64,000 nt of DNA, taken from G965212025 sp965237985. Lineage in GTDB: Bacteria > Pseudomonadota > Gammaproteobacteria > Poriferisulfidales > Oxydemutatoraceae. Shown here one piece after another: positions 18,316 to 28,636 of the stretch. The notes beneath the pieces were generated by a model that was not told the DNA's origin, searched no databases, and worked only from the letters and a program-made list of their open reading frames with translations. A program made the translations under genes and the position numbers. The stretch is from assembly GCA_965237985.1 (NCBI GenBank), contig OZ250161.1:1426001-1490000 (forward strand), in the 5' to 3' direction. Positions within the stretch are counted from its first letter, which is position 1. Each line of letters starts with the position of its first letter.

Positions 18316-21131
18316 GTGATTTCAAGGACACCCTGAACCTGCCGCGCACGGATTTCCTGATGCGGGCGAATCTGCCGCAGCAGGAAAAAGACAGGTTGGC
18401 GTGTTGGCAAAAAAGCCGGCTTTATGAGTCGGTGTGCCAGGCCAGGAAGGGCCGCGAAAAATTCATTTTGCATGATGGGCCACCATACGCGAACGGCGAC
18501 ATACACATTGGTCATGTCGTCAATAAAGTTTTGAAAGACATGGTGGTGAAATCTCGATTGCTGGAAGGTTATGACGTGCCGTTTGTGCCAGGCTGGGATT
18601 GCCATGGTTTGCCGGTGGAGCTGGAAGTGGAGAGGCGCTTGAAGCGGTCAAAAGAATCAGTGAGCGACGCCGGGTTCAGGGATCACTGCCGGGCACACGC
18701 GCAATTCCAGGTCAAGCGGCAACGAGAAGACTTCATTCGACTGGGCCTGTTGGGGGATTGGCAACGTCCCTATCAGAGCATGGATTTTCAGACCGAAGCA
18801 GACATTCTGCGGGCATTGGGCAAAGTTATTGAGTTGGGGTACCTGGAAATGGGAATGCGCCCGGTTTTGTGGTGCCCAGATTGTGAATCGGCGTTGGCAG
18901 AGGCTGAAGTGGAATACCGGGACAAGCAATCTTTGACAGTCGATGTCTTTTTCCCCGCGGTCAGTCGCGAAGCAATCGGCGACTGCTTTGGTGTCACGGT
19001 TCCGGAACTGCCTTGTGGTTTTGCTGTTTGGACCACCACGCCCTGGACTCTGCCGGCGAACGAAGCCGTGGCAGTCCATCCCGATCTGGGTTATGTGCTG
19101 CTTGAAACTCCCGAACGAATACTGGTTCTGGTGCAGGAAATGGTTGCCGTTTGCTTGGAAAGGTGGGGAATGCCTTCCAGCAAGGTTCTGGGCAGTGTTC
19201 CCGGCTCTGCCTTGGCAGGACTGGAAGTCAGGCGGCCTTTCCCGCCAGCGCAGGGTGCGGAAGTGGTTAAAGTGATCTGCGCCAGACATGTTTCTGCAGA
19301 CTCAGGAACCGGAGCGGTACATACTGCCCCGACGCACGGACCGGATGATTTTCTGAGTTGCCGGCGAAATGGCATCCCGTGCGGGCAAACTCGCGTGGAT
19401 GGCAAGGGACGGTTTGCTTTCGACAGCACTGTTTTCCCTGGGTGTTTTGTACATGACGCAGACGAGGGCATTGCCGAATGTCTGGCAAACAGCAAGCGCC
19501 TGCTTCACCAAGCCACGCTTTTGCATGCCTACCCACATTGCTGGCGGCACAAGACACCGACGCTCTATCGCGCCACTTTGCAATGGTTTTTGAACATGGA
19601 GCATGGCGGTTTGCGGCACAAGGCAATGGCTGCCTGCGAGCGTGTGCGCTGGCAGCCGAAATGGGGCGAGGAGCGGATAAAAAGCATGATTGCCAGTCGT
19701 CCTGACTGGTGCCTGTCGCGGCAACGCAGATGGGGAGTGCCGATCGCGGTGTTCAGGCATCGTGAAACACACAAGCTCCACCCGAACAGCCTGGCAATTC
19801 TGGAATCAGTGGCAAAGAAAATAGAAAAAACGGGGGTGCAGGCATGGTTTGATTTGCAGCCGGAAGATGTGCCGGGTGTGGAAGCTTCGGAATACGAGAA
19901 AGTCGAAGATATTCTTGATGTGTGGTTTGATTCGGGAACCACTCACAGTTGCATTCTGAAACAGCGGGAAGAATTGGAAGTCCCTGCCGATCTGTATCTG
20001 GAAGGATCGGATCAGCATCGCGGCTGGTTTCAATCTTCTTTGCTCACCGCTTTGGCGGTGGGGCTTCCTGACGCCCCATACAAAACTGTGTTGACTCATG
20101 GTTTCGTGGTGGACGCGAAGGGGCAGAAAATGTCCAAATCGCGGGGCAACGTGGTTTCTCCACAGGCGGTGGTGCAAAAACTGGGGGCGGACGTTTTGCG
20201 GCTTTGGGTCTGTGCCACCGATTACAGCAGCGAGATGGTCATATCAGATGCTGTTTTAGACCAGATGAGTGTTGCTTATCGCCGCATTCGCAACACGGCG
20301 CGGTTCCTGTTGGCCAATTTGTATGACTTTGTTCCCGGTCGCGACTGTCTGCTGCCGGACCAACTGTTGTCGCTCGATGCCTGGATAGTCCATCGGGCGT
20401 GGGAAGTTCAGAACGACCTGCGGGCGGCTTACGCTGATTACCAGTTTCCCCAGGTTTATCAACGGTTGCACGGATTTTGCGTTGTGGATATGGGAGCATT
20501 TTACCTGGACATCATTAAAGACCGCCTCTATACCACCAGGGCTGAGTTCGTGCCGAGACGATCTGCACAAACCGCCATGTATCTGATTGTGCAGGCATTG
20601 GCGCGCTGGATGGCGCCGATTCTGAGTTTTACCGCCGAAGAGTTGTACCAGGCGATTCCCGAAGGAAGACGGGACTCGGTGTTTCATTGTGAATGGCAAA
20701 ATGATCTGCGTCCGCTGGGCGAGCACGGGCCACTTACGGTGCGAGATTGGAAGCGAGTCATACGATTGCGCGAGATGGTCATAGAGAAGCTGGAACCGTT
20801 GCGCAACGCCGGGAATATCGGGTCTTCACTGGACGCAGAAGTGACGCTTTTCTGCAACCAGGATGACCAGCGATTGCTGGCCGCTTTTGGGCATGAAATA
20901 CGATTTCTATTGCTGACTTCGGGAGTAGAGATTGTCGCTGCCAGTCGACGTCCGGATAATGCCGTATCCTGTGGCGAAAGCTTCTGGATGCTTATGGAGC
21001 CAAGCAAATACACCAAGTGTGTGCGGTGCTGGCATCGTCGCTGCGATGTCGGCGATAGCGATGTGTACCCGAAAATTTGCGCGCGGTGTGTGGAAAATCT
21101 TGGGACAGGAGAACTGCGCAAACATGCTTAA
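18312..21131 (+). CDS. ileS: Isoleucyl-tRNA synthetase
   Basis: Class I synthetase charging tRNA-Ile, with an editing domain that clears valine. At 939 residues it matches the bacterial length. The HIGH motif is in PPYANGDIHIGH (about 57-68). The editing domain includes TTTPWTLPANEAVAVHP, and the KMSKS loop is GQKMSKSRGN. The C-terminal zinc finger has CVRCW followed by CARC. Translation starts at a GTG that overlaps the ribF stop, and the end overlaps lspA by 8 bp. Confidence 0.98.
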   Translation: MSDFKDTLNLPRTDFLMRANLPQQEKDRLACWQKSRLYESVCQARKGREKFILHDGPPYANGDIHIGHVVNKVLKDMVVKSRLLEGYDVPFVPGWDCHGLPVELEVERRLKRSKESVSDAGFRDHCRAHAQFQVKRQREDFIRLGLLGDWQRPYQSMDFQTEADILRALGKVIELGYLEMGMRPVLWCPDCESALAEAEVEYRDKQSLTVDVFFPAVSREAIGDCFGVTVPELPCGFAVWTTTPWTLPANEAVAVHPDLGYVLLETPERILVLVQEMVAVCLERWGMPSSKVLGSVPGSALAGLEVRRPFPPAQGAEVVKVICARHVSADSGTGAVHTAPTHGPDDFLSCRRNGIPCGQTRVDGKGRFAFDSTVFPGCFVHDADEGIAECLANSKRLLHQATLLHAYPHCWRHKTPTLYRATLQWFLNMEHGGLRHKAMAACERVRWQPKWGEERIKSMIASRPDWCLSRQRRWGVPIAVFRHRETHKLHPNSLAILESVAKKIEKTGVQAWFDLQPEDVPGVEASEYEKVEDILDVWFDSGTTHSCILKQREELEVPADLYLEGSDQHRGWFQSSLLTALAVGLPDAPYKTVLTHGFVVDAKGQKMSKSRGNVVSPQAVVQKLGADVLRLWVCATDYSSEMVISDAVLDQMSVAYRRIRNTARFLLANLYDFVPGRDCLLPDQLLSLDAWIVHRAWEVQNDLRAAYADYQFPQVYQRLHGFCVVDMGAFYLDIIKDRLYTTRAEFVPRRSAQTAMYLIVQALARWMAPILSFTAEELYQAIPEGRRDSVFHCEWQNDLRPLGEHGPLTVRDWKRVIRLREMVIEKLEPLRNAGNIGSSLDAEVTLFCNQDDQRLLAAFGHEIRFLLLTSGVEIVAASRRPDNAVSCGESFWMLMEPSKYTKCVRCWHRRCDVGDSDVYPKICARCVENLGTGELRKHA

Positions 21132-21609
21132 ACGAATGCCGATCATCATGGTGATCGCGGGAGTTATGTTGTGCGATCAAGTGAGCAAAATGGTTGCCGA
21201 TCGCCACCTGGTTCTGCATGAACCACAGGTCATTCTTGAACACCTTAACCTGACCCTGGTGTACAACCGTGGTGCAGCTTTTGGGATTTTAAGTGAAGCA
21301 GGCAGCTGGAATCGCTGGTTTTTTATCGTCTTGACCTCCGGTATAGTCCTGTTTCTGATGCATTTACTCAAAGGTATGGAAGCCGAGCGAAAACTGGCGC
21401 CATTTGCCATCGCCTTCATTATCGGCGGAGCACTCGGCAACCTTATAGACCGTATATGGTGGGGGCACGTGATCGATTTCATTGATGTGCATTACCTGAA
21501 CTGCCATTGGCCGGCTTTTAATGTTGCAGACAGTGCGATTATGGCAGGTGCGCTGGGGCTGGTCTTTTTTGCTTTTCAGGGTCCAAAAAATGAAAGTTCT
21601 TCTCGCTAA
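21124..21609 (+). CDS. lspA: Lipoprotein signal peptidase (signal peptidase II)
   Basis: Inner-membrane aspartyl protease that removes the signal peptide of prolipoproteins after lipid addition. The ATG at 21124 gives 161 residues. Four hydrophobic segments are visible, with LNLTLVYNRGAAFGIL, GNLIDRI (catalytic Asp) and FNVADSAI (second catalytic Asp) in the standard places. It overlaps ileS by 8 nt and ispH by 20 nt. The peptidyl-prolyl isomerase gene fkpB, which often follows lspA, is absent. Local clients include the lipoprotein at 22752-23426 and SctJ. Confidence 0.96.
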   Translation: MLKRMPIIMVIAGVMLCDQVSKMVADRHLVLHEPQVILEHLNLTLVYNRGAAFGILSEAGSWNRWFFIVLTSGIVLFLMHLLKGMEAERKLAPFAIAFIIGGALGNLIDRIWWGHVIDFIDVHYLNCHWPAFNVADSAIMAGALGLVFFAFQGPKNESSSR

Positions 21610-22555
21610 CCCTCGCGGTTTCTGTGCCGGTGTGGATCGCGCCATAGAAATTGTTGAAAAAGCACTGGATTATCTGGGCCCGCCCGTGTATGTCCGGCAC
21701 GAAGTCGTACATAACCGTTTGGTGGTTGAGCGCCTGCGCAAAAGAGGTGCGGTTTTTGTCAATGAACTGGCGGAAGTTCCCGCCAGCGCTCAAGTGATAT
21801 TCAGTGCTCACGGGGTTTCCCGGTCAGTCGTTCAGGAGGCGCGCGAACGACAGCTGAAAGTGCTGGATGCCACCTGTCCTTTGGTCACCCGGGTACATTT
21901 GGAAGTGTCCAGATATTGTCAGAAAGGTCTGGACGTGATTTTAATCGGGCATCGTGGGCACCCGGAGGTAGAAGGCACCATGGGCCAATACGACACGTCG
22001 CAGGGAGGTCGAATCCATCTTGTGGAAACGGTTGCGGATGTTTCGGAAATGGTGGTCGATGCCCCAGAAAAGCTGGCTTATGTTACGCAAACCACGCTGT
22101 CAGTGGATGACACTGCCAAGATTGTTAGGGCGCTGAAAGAAAAGTTTCCCAGTATCGTGGGGCCACGCAAAGATGATATCTGCTATGCCACACAGAACCG
22201 TCAGGATGCGGTGAAACGGCTGGCAAAGTGTTGTGATCGCATATTGATCGTGGGGTCGAAAAACAGTTCGAACTCCAATCGGCTATGTGAAATCGCGGTG
22301 AAAAATCACGTTCCGGCACGCTTGATTGACAATGCTGCAATGATTGACGAAGAGTGGCTTTCAGGAAGCAAGGTGCTCGGTATTTCTGCCGGTGCTTCAG
22401 CTCCCGAGTCCCTGGTCCGAGATATCGTTCAGACTTTATATCGTTACGGGGCCGTGGAGGTAAAAGAAGAAAGCGGCGTTAAAGAAAGTGTGATTTTCCC
22501 GATCCCGCTTGCCTTGCGTTCGCCTGACGCCCAGGTCGGCAAGGTGAAGGGTTAA
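21590..22555 (+). CDS. ispH: 4-hydroxy-3-methylbut-2-enyl diphosphate reductase
   Basis: Last enzyme of the MEP isoprenoid pathway, producing IPP and DMAPP with an iron-sulfur cluster. From the ATG at 21590 it has 321 residues. The three cluster cysteines are in RGFCAGVDRA, LDATCPLV and DICYATQNRQ, and HPEVEGTMGQ supplies the conserved glutamate. It begins inside lspA (20-nt overlap) and is the last gene of the plus-strand run. A short hairpin (AAACCC/GGGTTT) follows the stop without a clear T-tract. Confidence 0.97.
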   Translation: MKVLLANPRGFCAGVDRAIEIVEKALDYLGPPVYVRHEVVHNRLVVERLRKRGAVFVNELAEVPASAQVIFSAHGVSRSVVQEARERQLKVLDATCPLVTRVHLEVSRYCQKGLDVILIGHRGHPEVEGTMGQYDTSQGGRIHLVETVADVSEMVVDAPEKLAYVTQTTLSVDDTAKIVRALKEKFPSIVGPRKDDICYATQNRQDAVKRLAKCCDRILIVGSKNSSNSNRLCEIAVKNHVPARLIDNAAMIDEEWLSGSKVLGISAGASAPESLVRDIVQTLYRYGAVEVKEESGVKESVIFPIPLALRSPDAQVGKVKG

Positions 22556-22751
22556 ACCCCACTCGGGTTTACTTGGCTGACAACAGCCCTTGCCATCTTT
22601 CAGGACAGGACGCCTCACAAGCAGGTGCCCGGTTCCGACAACACTGCTTCGAGTGGTCGAGAAGTCCTTGGAACCGGCTCGGGTGCCTCCGAAACCGACA
22701 GGGAACCAGACCTCGAGGGTGGCGGCACCAGCCTCGAGCCACAATTGTTGC

Positions 22752-23426
22752 TTAGTAGGGAGGGCTGGGAGTTTTGGTCTCGGCAGGGGTGGGGGTTTCA
22801 GTCTCGGTAGAGGGAGGGGTTTCAGTCTCGGCAGGGGGAGGAGTTTCGGTCTCGGCAGGGGGAGGTGGAACCTGTGGAAAGATGGCTTTCAAATTATCCA
22901 GCCCGCCTCTGTAAACAGCCTTGATGGTACCAAGCGCAGCCTCATCTCGTTTGTCTTGGTCCAGGTTTTCGTTGCCGGCACTGTTGAAGTGGCCGGTCCA
23001 GATAACCAGGCTCTGCCCTTCATTTTCGGCAGGTGCCACGCGCAACTCGGACACGTAGTCGATCACCGGCAGGACTTTCGGGTCAACTGCCACGATCCGG
23101 TATTCATAGGACCGATCCTGACTATCATATTTCAAAAGTTCCTCGACAATTTTCGCCTCATCCGGCAGGTAGAGTGTCCGTTTTGCACCCGGTTCAAGCC
23201 CCCCTTCGTGATCAACTTTTTGAACAGCAGGGTGCCACGCTTTCATGGCGCCGAAACCTCCAATAACAGCCCAGACCACTTCAGGTGGTGCGTTTACTTC
23301 AACTGTTTCTACGACCTCCAGAAGCTCTTTCGGCTGTTGTCCACTTTCATCACACCCTTGGATAAGTGCCAGCGACACCAAGGAAAAGACCAGCACCGCC
23401 AGCCACTTTAGTTTTTTAATAAGCAT
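22752..23426 (-). CDS. SRPBCC-like lipoprotein with Pro/Glu/Thr repeat tail
   Basis: From the ATG at 23426 the product has 224 residues. The N terminus is a lipoprotein signal peptide, LVSLALIQGCDES, with the lipid-modified cysteine followed by Asp. In E. coli that residue at +2 favours retention in the inner membrane. Residues about 38-170 look like an SRPBCC (START/polyketide-cyclase-like) ligand-binding fold: EVNAPPEVVWAVIGGFGAMKAWHPAV, KRTLYLPD, YDSQDRSYEYRIV and IDYVSELRV. The last 35 residues are degenerate copies of PPPAETETP. The ligand is unknown. A longer open frame upstream lacks a matching leader and was not used. Confidence 0.7.
   Translation of the reverse strand: MLIKKLKWLAVLVFSLVSLALIQGCDESGQQPKELLEVVETVEVNAPPEVVWAVIGGFGAMKAWHPAVQKVDHEGGLEPGAKRTLYLPDEAKIVEELLKYDSQDRSYEYRIVAVDPKVLPVIDYVSELRVAPAENEGQSLVIWTGHFNSAGNENLDQDKRDEAALGTIKAVYRGGLDNLKAIFPQVPPPPAETETPPPAETETPPSTETETPTPAETKTPSPPY
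22766..22872 (+). repeat. 27-bp imperfect tandem repeat in lipoprotein tail
   Basis: About four copies of a 27-bp unit, readable on the plus strand as variants of CTCGGCAGGGGGAGG, encode the nine-residue PPPAETETP repeat on the minus strand. A copy-number change would lengthen or shorten the tail in frame. Confidence 0.7.
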
Positions 23427-23686
23427 ATAACCCCCGAGAAAAGCGCTGAAAGCCAGCTGTGCTTTCAGCTTGTCCATCCCGGGGGGGATTCTATTGGCGG
23501 CGTGATGATTAGTCAATATGGTCAGGTAGACTGTAGCAGCATACCTGTAAGTTTTTCCGGGCTGGTGTCGTCGGAGCAACGGAGCTTTGAAGAGATCGAA
23601 ATACAGACTTGGTGAACAAAAGACTCGAAACCTCGAGAAATCGGCGACGGGATGCAGATCCGTGTGCGTTCCTCCCTCTGGTTTCG

Positions 23687-23740
23687 AGCCCCCCAAAGAC
23701 TGTCAATCCACTGGAAAACGCTGTAGTGACAGGGGGGGCT
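23687..23740 (+). terminator. GC-rich nested hairpin followed by T-rich tract
   Basis: AGCCCCCC (23687-23694) pairs with GGGGGGCT (23733-23740). Inside it CTGTCA pairs with TGACAG, and CACT pairs with AGTG. TTATTTTGTT follows. On the plus strand it has the form of an intrinsic terminator, although no plus-strand gene lies just upstream, so a small RNA or a vanished gene may be involved. Confidence 0.5.
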
Positions 23741-24355
23741 TTATTTTGTTGGTCTTGAAAAATCGAATTTTCCTTCAACCTCGGCAGCGAAAGTTGCGCG
23801 ACGACAACCGGTGCCTGCTGGCCAATCATTCAGACAGGAACAGGTCAACTGTATGGTGTGGAGCAACTGCATCGAAAGCCTTGGTGCCCGGATCAAGAAT
23901 GACAACCGGTTTGCCACCACAGGAGCAAAGAGAAACAGGCATCGGCATGTCGCCATGTGGCGTTGCCTGCCATTCGAATGCAGGAAATTACTTGCGTGAC
24001 AGGATGTGGCGTATTTGGGACCCTGGCTGTGGGGCAAAATCAGCGAGTCCTTGAAATAAATGATGTGGCTGTGTGGCAGTGCCGCCTAAAGATCTCAACA
24101 AGGCGACGGCAAAGAGAATGCATTCGTCTTGACGCCCGGCCATTTTGTGTCTCGATCCAGTGTTCACGAAAAGCCTGCAAACGTTCAGAAGCCGGGGAAG
24201 CTCGTACAGTCAGTGTAGGCACAGGAGAGCTTTTCTGGGAGCGCGGGGAGGTGTTGTTGGAAGCCGGCCATTGCGCGCTACAGGAATGTCAAATCACTTG
24301 GGCGCCAAAGATCTGCCCTCACTGCTCGTGTCGCGGCTTGCAAGACAACCACGAA

Positions 24356-24875
24356 AAATGTGGGGGGCAGACCGGGGCGGCACCTCACCAGCGGGGGCAG
24401 ACCGAGGTAGATGGTGGGGGGCAGACCGGGGCGGCACCTCACCCACGGGGGCAGACCGAGAGTAGACATGCGCCCGGGGGCAGACTGACTTCGGTGGTCA
24501 GGGGATCTCCATTATTGGGAGAAGTCACGCGCCCGGGGAGCAGACGGGAGTAAGTACCCAGTTCACACTGCTTTTTGAGCAGACGTGCGCCCGGGGGGCA
24601 GACCGGGGCGGCACCTCACCAGCGGCGGGCTGATCGAGAGTAGACATGCGCCGGGGGGGCAGACTGCCTTCGGTGGTCAGGGGATCTCCATTATTGGGAG
24701 CAGACACGCACCGGGGGGCAGCCCGGGGCGGCACCTCACCCACGGGGGCTGATCGAGAGTAGACATGCGCCGGGGGGGCAGACTGCCTTCGGTGGTCAGG
24801 GGATCTCCATTATTGGGAGCAGACACGCACCGGGGGGCAGCCCGGGGCGGCACCTCACCAGCGGGGGCAGCCCCA
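24356..24875. repeat. G-rich tandem repeat array, 119-bp main unit
   Basis: Two nearly identical 119-bp units start at 24629 and 24748. Each carries AGTAGACATGCG, a run of seven or more G, TTCGGTGGTCAGGGGATC and GGGGCGGCACCTCACC. A diverged third copy lies at about 24451-24550 with an insertion of about 59 bp. Shorter pieces (GGGGGGCAGACCGGGGCGG) begin at 24360 and 24416. Many runs of four or more G could form quadruplexes. Confidence 0.8.
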
Positions 24876-24889
24876 TGTAAAATCCTTAT

Positions 24890-27800
24890 TCAGCGCACTG
24901 CGCCACCAAGGAGAACGCGCACTCGCAACGCTGATCCGATTGTGCCCGACGTGGTGTCAGTCGTGGCATCGCCAAGTCGAGAATTCAGCGACACTTTGTT
25001 TTTGGATCCTGCGCTACCGAAGCCTCGAAGCCGAATATCGAGTTCAATGACCCCATCCACTGGAGCGTTACCCCCTCTATTCCTAAAAGAAAACGTCCGA
25101 CGGATTGAATGGGTGCCTGCTGGGATCTCGATTTCGTTGGTTTTTTCACCGTTGATGCGCAGAAAAAGGCAATTCGTTTTAGTTTCAGGACTACAGATGG
25201 CAGTGCCTGATCTTCTGGCCAAAGTAACTTCCAAAACGCCGGCCCTATCAGGAACAGGGCGTGTCATGATAGTCGAACCTATATTGGTCCTAGCCTTGGT
25301 CATGGTCCTGGTGTCCTCAAGTGCAAACCCTATCACCGACGTTGATATCCCAAGCTCGATCTGTACCAATGGAACCATGGCAGGATTAGGGAGAGCAAGA
25401 AGCTGGGGTAATTGTCTGTCGTTTCCAAAGTTCCAGACGGATGCATCCCAATTTTCAAAGCAAGCAAGCCCAGTCGGTGATAGGGTTTGCCCACCACAGA
25501 CCGTGCCCGGCGTGGTTGGGCAGATCAGCTGACCAAGCATGACGAGGGTGCCCCCACGGGCTTCAGGGTCCGACACGCAATAATTCTGGTTGCCCGGGGC
25601 GATTTGGGGCAATCCAACCCAACCGGCCAACCCGCCCGAATTACGACCTTCGACCTGTCCGGTTGCAAAACTGTTTTCCACGATCGACCCTGTGCCCCCC
25701 CCCCCAGGTACTCGACTCAACTGGCCTGCCAGCCCCCCGGCATTGGCTGTTGCGACGATATCGCCGGTTGCGAAACTCGCTTTTATCGTTGAGTTCAGCA
25801 CTCTACCTGGCAGCCCCCAGGCATTGGCTGTGGCGACGACATTGCCGGTTACGAAACTCGCTTTTATCGCTGAGTTCAGCACTCTACCTGCCAGCCTTCC
25901 GGCATTGGTTGTGGCGACGATATCGCCGGTTGCGAAACTCGCTTTTATCGCTGAGTTCAGCGCTCTACCTGCCAGTCCCCCGACATTACCGTCATCAGCT
26001 GTGGCGCTGACAGTGCCGGTTGCCGAGCTGTTTTCCACGATTGATCCGTCCTCCAGCAAGCCCGCCAGCCCCCGGCATTGGTTGTGGCGACGACATCGCC
26101 GGTTACGAAACTCGCTTTTATCATTGAGTTCAGACCCTACCTGCCAGCCCGCCGGCATTGGTTGTGGCGACGATATCGCCGGTTGCGAAACTCGCTTTTA
26201 TCGCTGAGTTCAGCGCTCTACCTGCCAGTCCCCCGACATTACCGTCATCAGCTGTGGCGCTGACAGTGCCGGTTGCCGAGCTGTTTTCCACGATCGATCC
26301 GTCCTCCAGCAAGCCCGCCAGCCCCCGGCATTGGTTGTGGCGACGACATCGCCGGTTACGAAACTCGCTTTTATCATTGAGTTCAGACCCTACCTGCCAG
26401 CCCGCCGGCATTGGTTGTGGCGACGATATCGCCGGTTGCGAAACTCGCTTTTATCGCTGAGTTCAGCACTCTACCTGCCAGCCCACCGGCATTGGCTGTG
26501 GCGACGATATCGCCGGTTGCGAAACTCGCTTTTATCGCTGAGTTCAGCGCTCTACCTGCCAGCCTCCCGGCATTGGCTGTGGCGACGACAGTGCCGGTTG
26601 CCGAGCTGTTTTCCACGATCGATCCGTCCTCCAGCAAGCCCGCCAGCCCCCCGGCGTCGTCCCCGCCGGCCACAACTCCTGATGCCGAGACATTCGATAT
26701 GCATCCGCCACGGCTGTAAGCCACCAGAATGCCGACCCGATTTCGTCCAGTAACGCTCGCGTCTTGCACGAATACGTTCCGAATCATGCCGTTACTTGCC
26801 AACACGCCGAACAGTCCGACCGCATCTGTTTCGGGTCGGTTTATAAACAGCTTGCTGATCGTGTTTCCTTTTCCATCGAAAGTCCCGGAGAAGGGTTCGG
26901 AAGCATCTCCAATTGGGAGGAAGCCCTTGCCGGAGTTCGATCCGCTGGTTTCTCCGGCTTCGACGTCCCTAGCCAGTTCGAAATGGCGGTCCAGATACAA
27001 ATTTATTGCCTGTAACTGCTGGAGGTTGATAATTCGGTAAGGAGAGGACGCCATACCCGTTCCTGATGTGAATACGATCGGGGGTATAAGTATGGGTAGT
27101 TCTGTGGAAGTTCCGAAGTCCCAAGTATCCGCGTCCCAGCCTTCAAAAGCGGGAGCACTGGGAAGTCCTCCACAGACTGTGCCTGGTGCAGTTGGGCAAG
27201 TCAGTTGTTCAAGGGAAATCCGACTGGTTCTTCCTGCCGGTGTTCCGACGGAATAATTCTTGCCTTGAAGTTTGAAATCTAGAATTTGGGACGGCTTGAG
27301 CTTGAATTTGTCGACGAGCCCGCCTACACCGGTCGCGAAACAGTTTTTCAGATATCCACTTATGTAGACGGACCCTATCAGAATTCCCACGTTCGCGACA
27401 TTATTCTCGGATGTACTGTCCCCAGTCGCATAACTGGTCTCGATCGACGAATCTTCTACCTGGCCAACCAGTCCTCCCGCATGACCTTCATAACGGTAGA
27501 GAGCTTCCCCACCTTCAAGATCCGTGACATCACCTGTTGCATTAGGAGTCTGATACAGTTGATCTTCTCCCCAGTACGCCAACCAAGCCACCTGCTGCCT
27601 GTGTAGCCGTGACACGACCTGTGTTGCATAGCTTTTCATTAGCCGAGTTCCCTTTGTTGCCAAACCAATCAGTCCTTTTGCAAACTGTATCGTGGTGGCG
27701 ACAGAAGAGACCTGTACAGCTGCGAAGCTTTCTACGACAGTCGCGTTTTCTGTGAAGCCTGCCAGGCCGCCGGCAACACTCCTGCTGGGTGGGGGAATTG

Positions 27801-28636
27801 TCCTTTGAGATGGCCCTGACTCTGCTGCTCTGGATAAATTTCCCTTTGCCGAGCAAAAGGAGATCGTCCCTTCGGACAGCGTGCCAACCAGTCCGCCAAG
27901 GTATTCTTTCGAGAAATTGCTCCTGTATTGCCTTGTTAGTTGCACCATGGCGTCACTGTCACAGTAACTCAATTTGCCGTTGCTGGATTTACCCACCAGC
28001 CCGCCAACATCGTGATTTCCAGACACATTACTCGCCACCACCTTGACCTCCGATATGTCTCCCTCGGAGTATCCCACCAACCCGCCGACCTGATTTTTTC
28101 CAGTAACGCGCGCGTTCTCCATGAATACGCGCCGAACCACGCCGTCACTTGCCAATGCGCCGAACAGTCCGACTGCATCTGTTCCGGGCCGGTCTATAAA
28201 CAGCTTGCTGATCGTATTTCCTTTTCCATTGAAAGTCCCGGAGAAGGGTGTGAAAGCATCTCCAATTGGGAGGAAGCCCTCGCCGGAGTTCCATCCGCTG
28301 GTTTTCTCGGCTTCGGTGTCCCCGGCCAGTACGAAATGGCTGTCCAGATACGAATTCATTGCCTGTAACTGGCAGATATCGGTAATTTGGTAAGAGGGTG
28401 GACTGCGTGCCATTTTGTTCTGATGGGAAGGGGCGATCTTGGGAACAATCCTGTGCGGATGCAGAGCCTGCAAACATCAACATTGCAAAAAGCAGCACGC
28501 TGGAACGGCACCCTGACACCACTGGAGCACGGAAGGATCTATGGGGTTTCAACCAGCTTCGCAGTCTGTTTGAAGGGTTTTTCTCAAGACCAATGGTTAT
28601 GACACCTAGAATTTGGGACATTGGCTTCTTCTCCAT
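24890..28636 (-). pseudogene. Large GLUG-repeat surface protein, broken by frameshifts
   Basis: The remains of one long exported protein are spread over three frames. The N-terminal piece (from about 28636) has a long signal peptide ending in MLMFAGSASAQ. Near 28400-28430 the frame shifts, and a 690-residue stretch (to 26383) carries many GLUG-type repeats such as GGLVGYSEGD, GGLVGKSSNGK and GGLAGLLEDGS. Within the 81-bp repeat zone it shifts again at a missing base (CAGACCCTAC instead of CAGCACTCTAC) and at a C-run with five instead of six C. The last frame ends at 24890 with a Ser/Arg-rich beta-like domain. GLUG repeats occur in bacterial surface and adhesin-like proteins. Frameshifts could be real decay, phase variation or assembly error. 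Confidence 0.65.
25772..26602 (-). repeat. 81-bp coding repeats with a 253-bp tandem duplication
   Basis: GAAACTCGCTTTTATC occurs at 25772, 25853, 25934, 26107, 26187, 26360, 26440 and 26521. Most spacings are 81 bp (27 codons, NSAIKASFATGDIVATANAGGLAGR-like). The 173+80-bp pattern is repeated exactly, giving two 253-bp units (25934-26186 and 26187-26439) that share the same two single-base losses. Confidence 0.85.

Larger units (their letters stand above)
23427..24889. other. Non-coding region with hairpin and G-rich repeats
   Basis: These 1463 bp hold no supportable gene. The first part has a strong GC hairpin (23687-23740). The middle has only shadow frames. From about 24356 a G-rich repeat array begins and runs nearly to the end of the GLUG-repeat gene. 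Some open frames cross the array, but their products are repeat translations with no family match. Confidence 0.5.

Noticed and set aside
24765..25532. Plus-strand open frame over the G-rich repeats and GLUG tail
   Set aside because: It is opposite the GLUG frame, has no ribosome-binding site, and its sequence is a translation of repeats.
25590..26460. Repetitive plus-strand frames rich in LPASPPALAVATI
   Set aside because: These are antisense shadows of the 81-bp GLUG repeats.
24356..26602. CRISPR array
   Set aside because: The repeats are directly adjacent with no unique spacers, and no cas genes are near.
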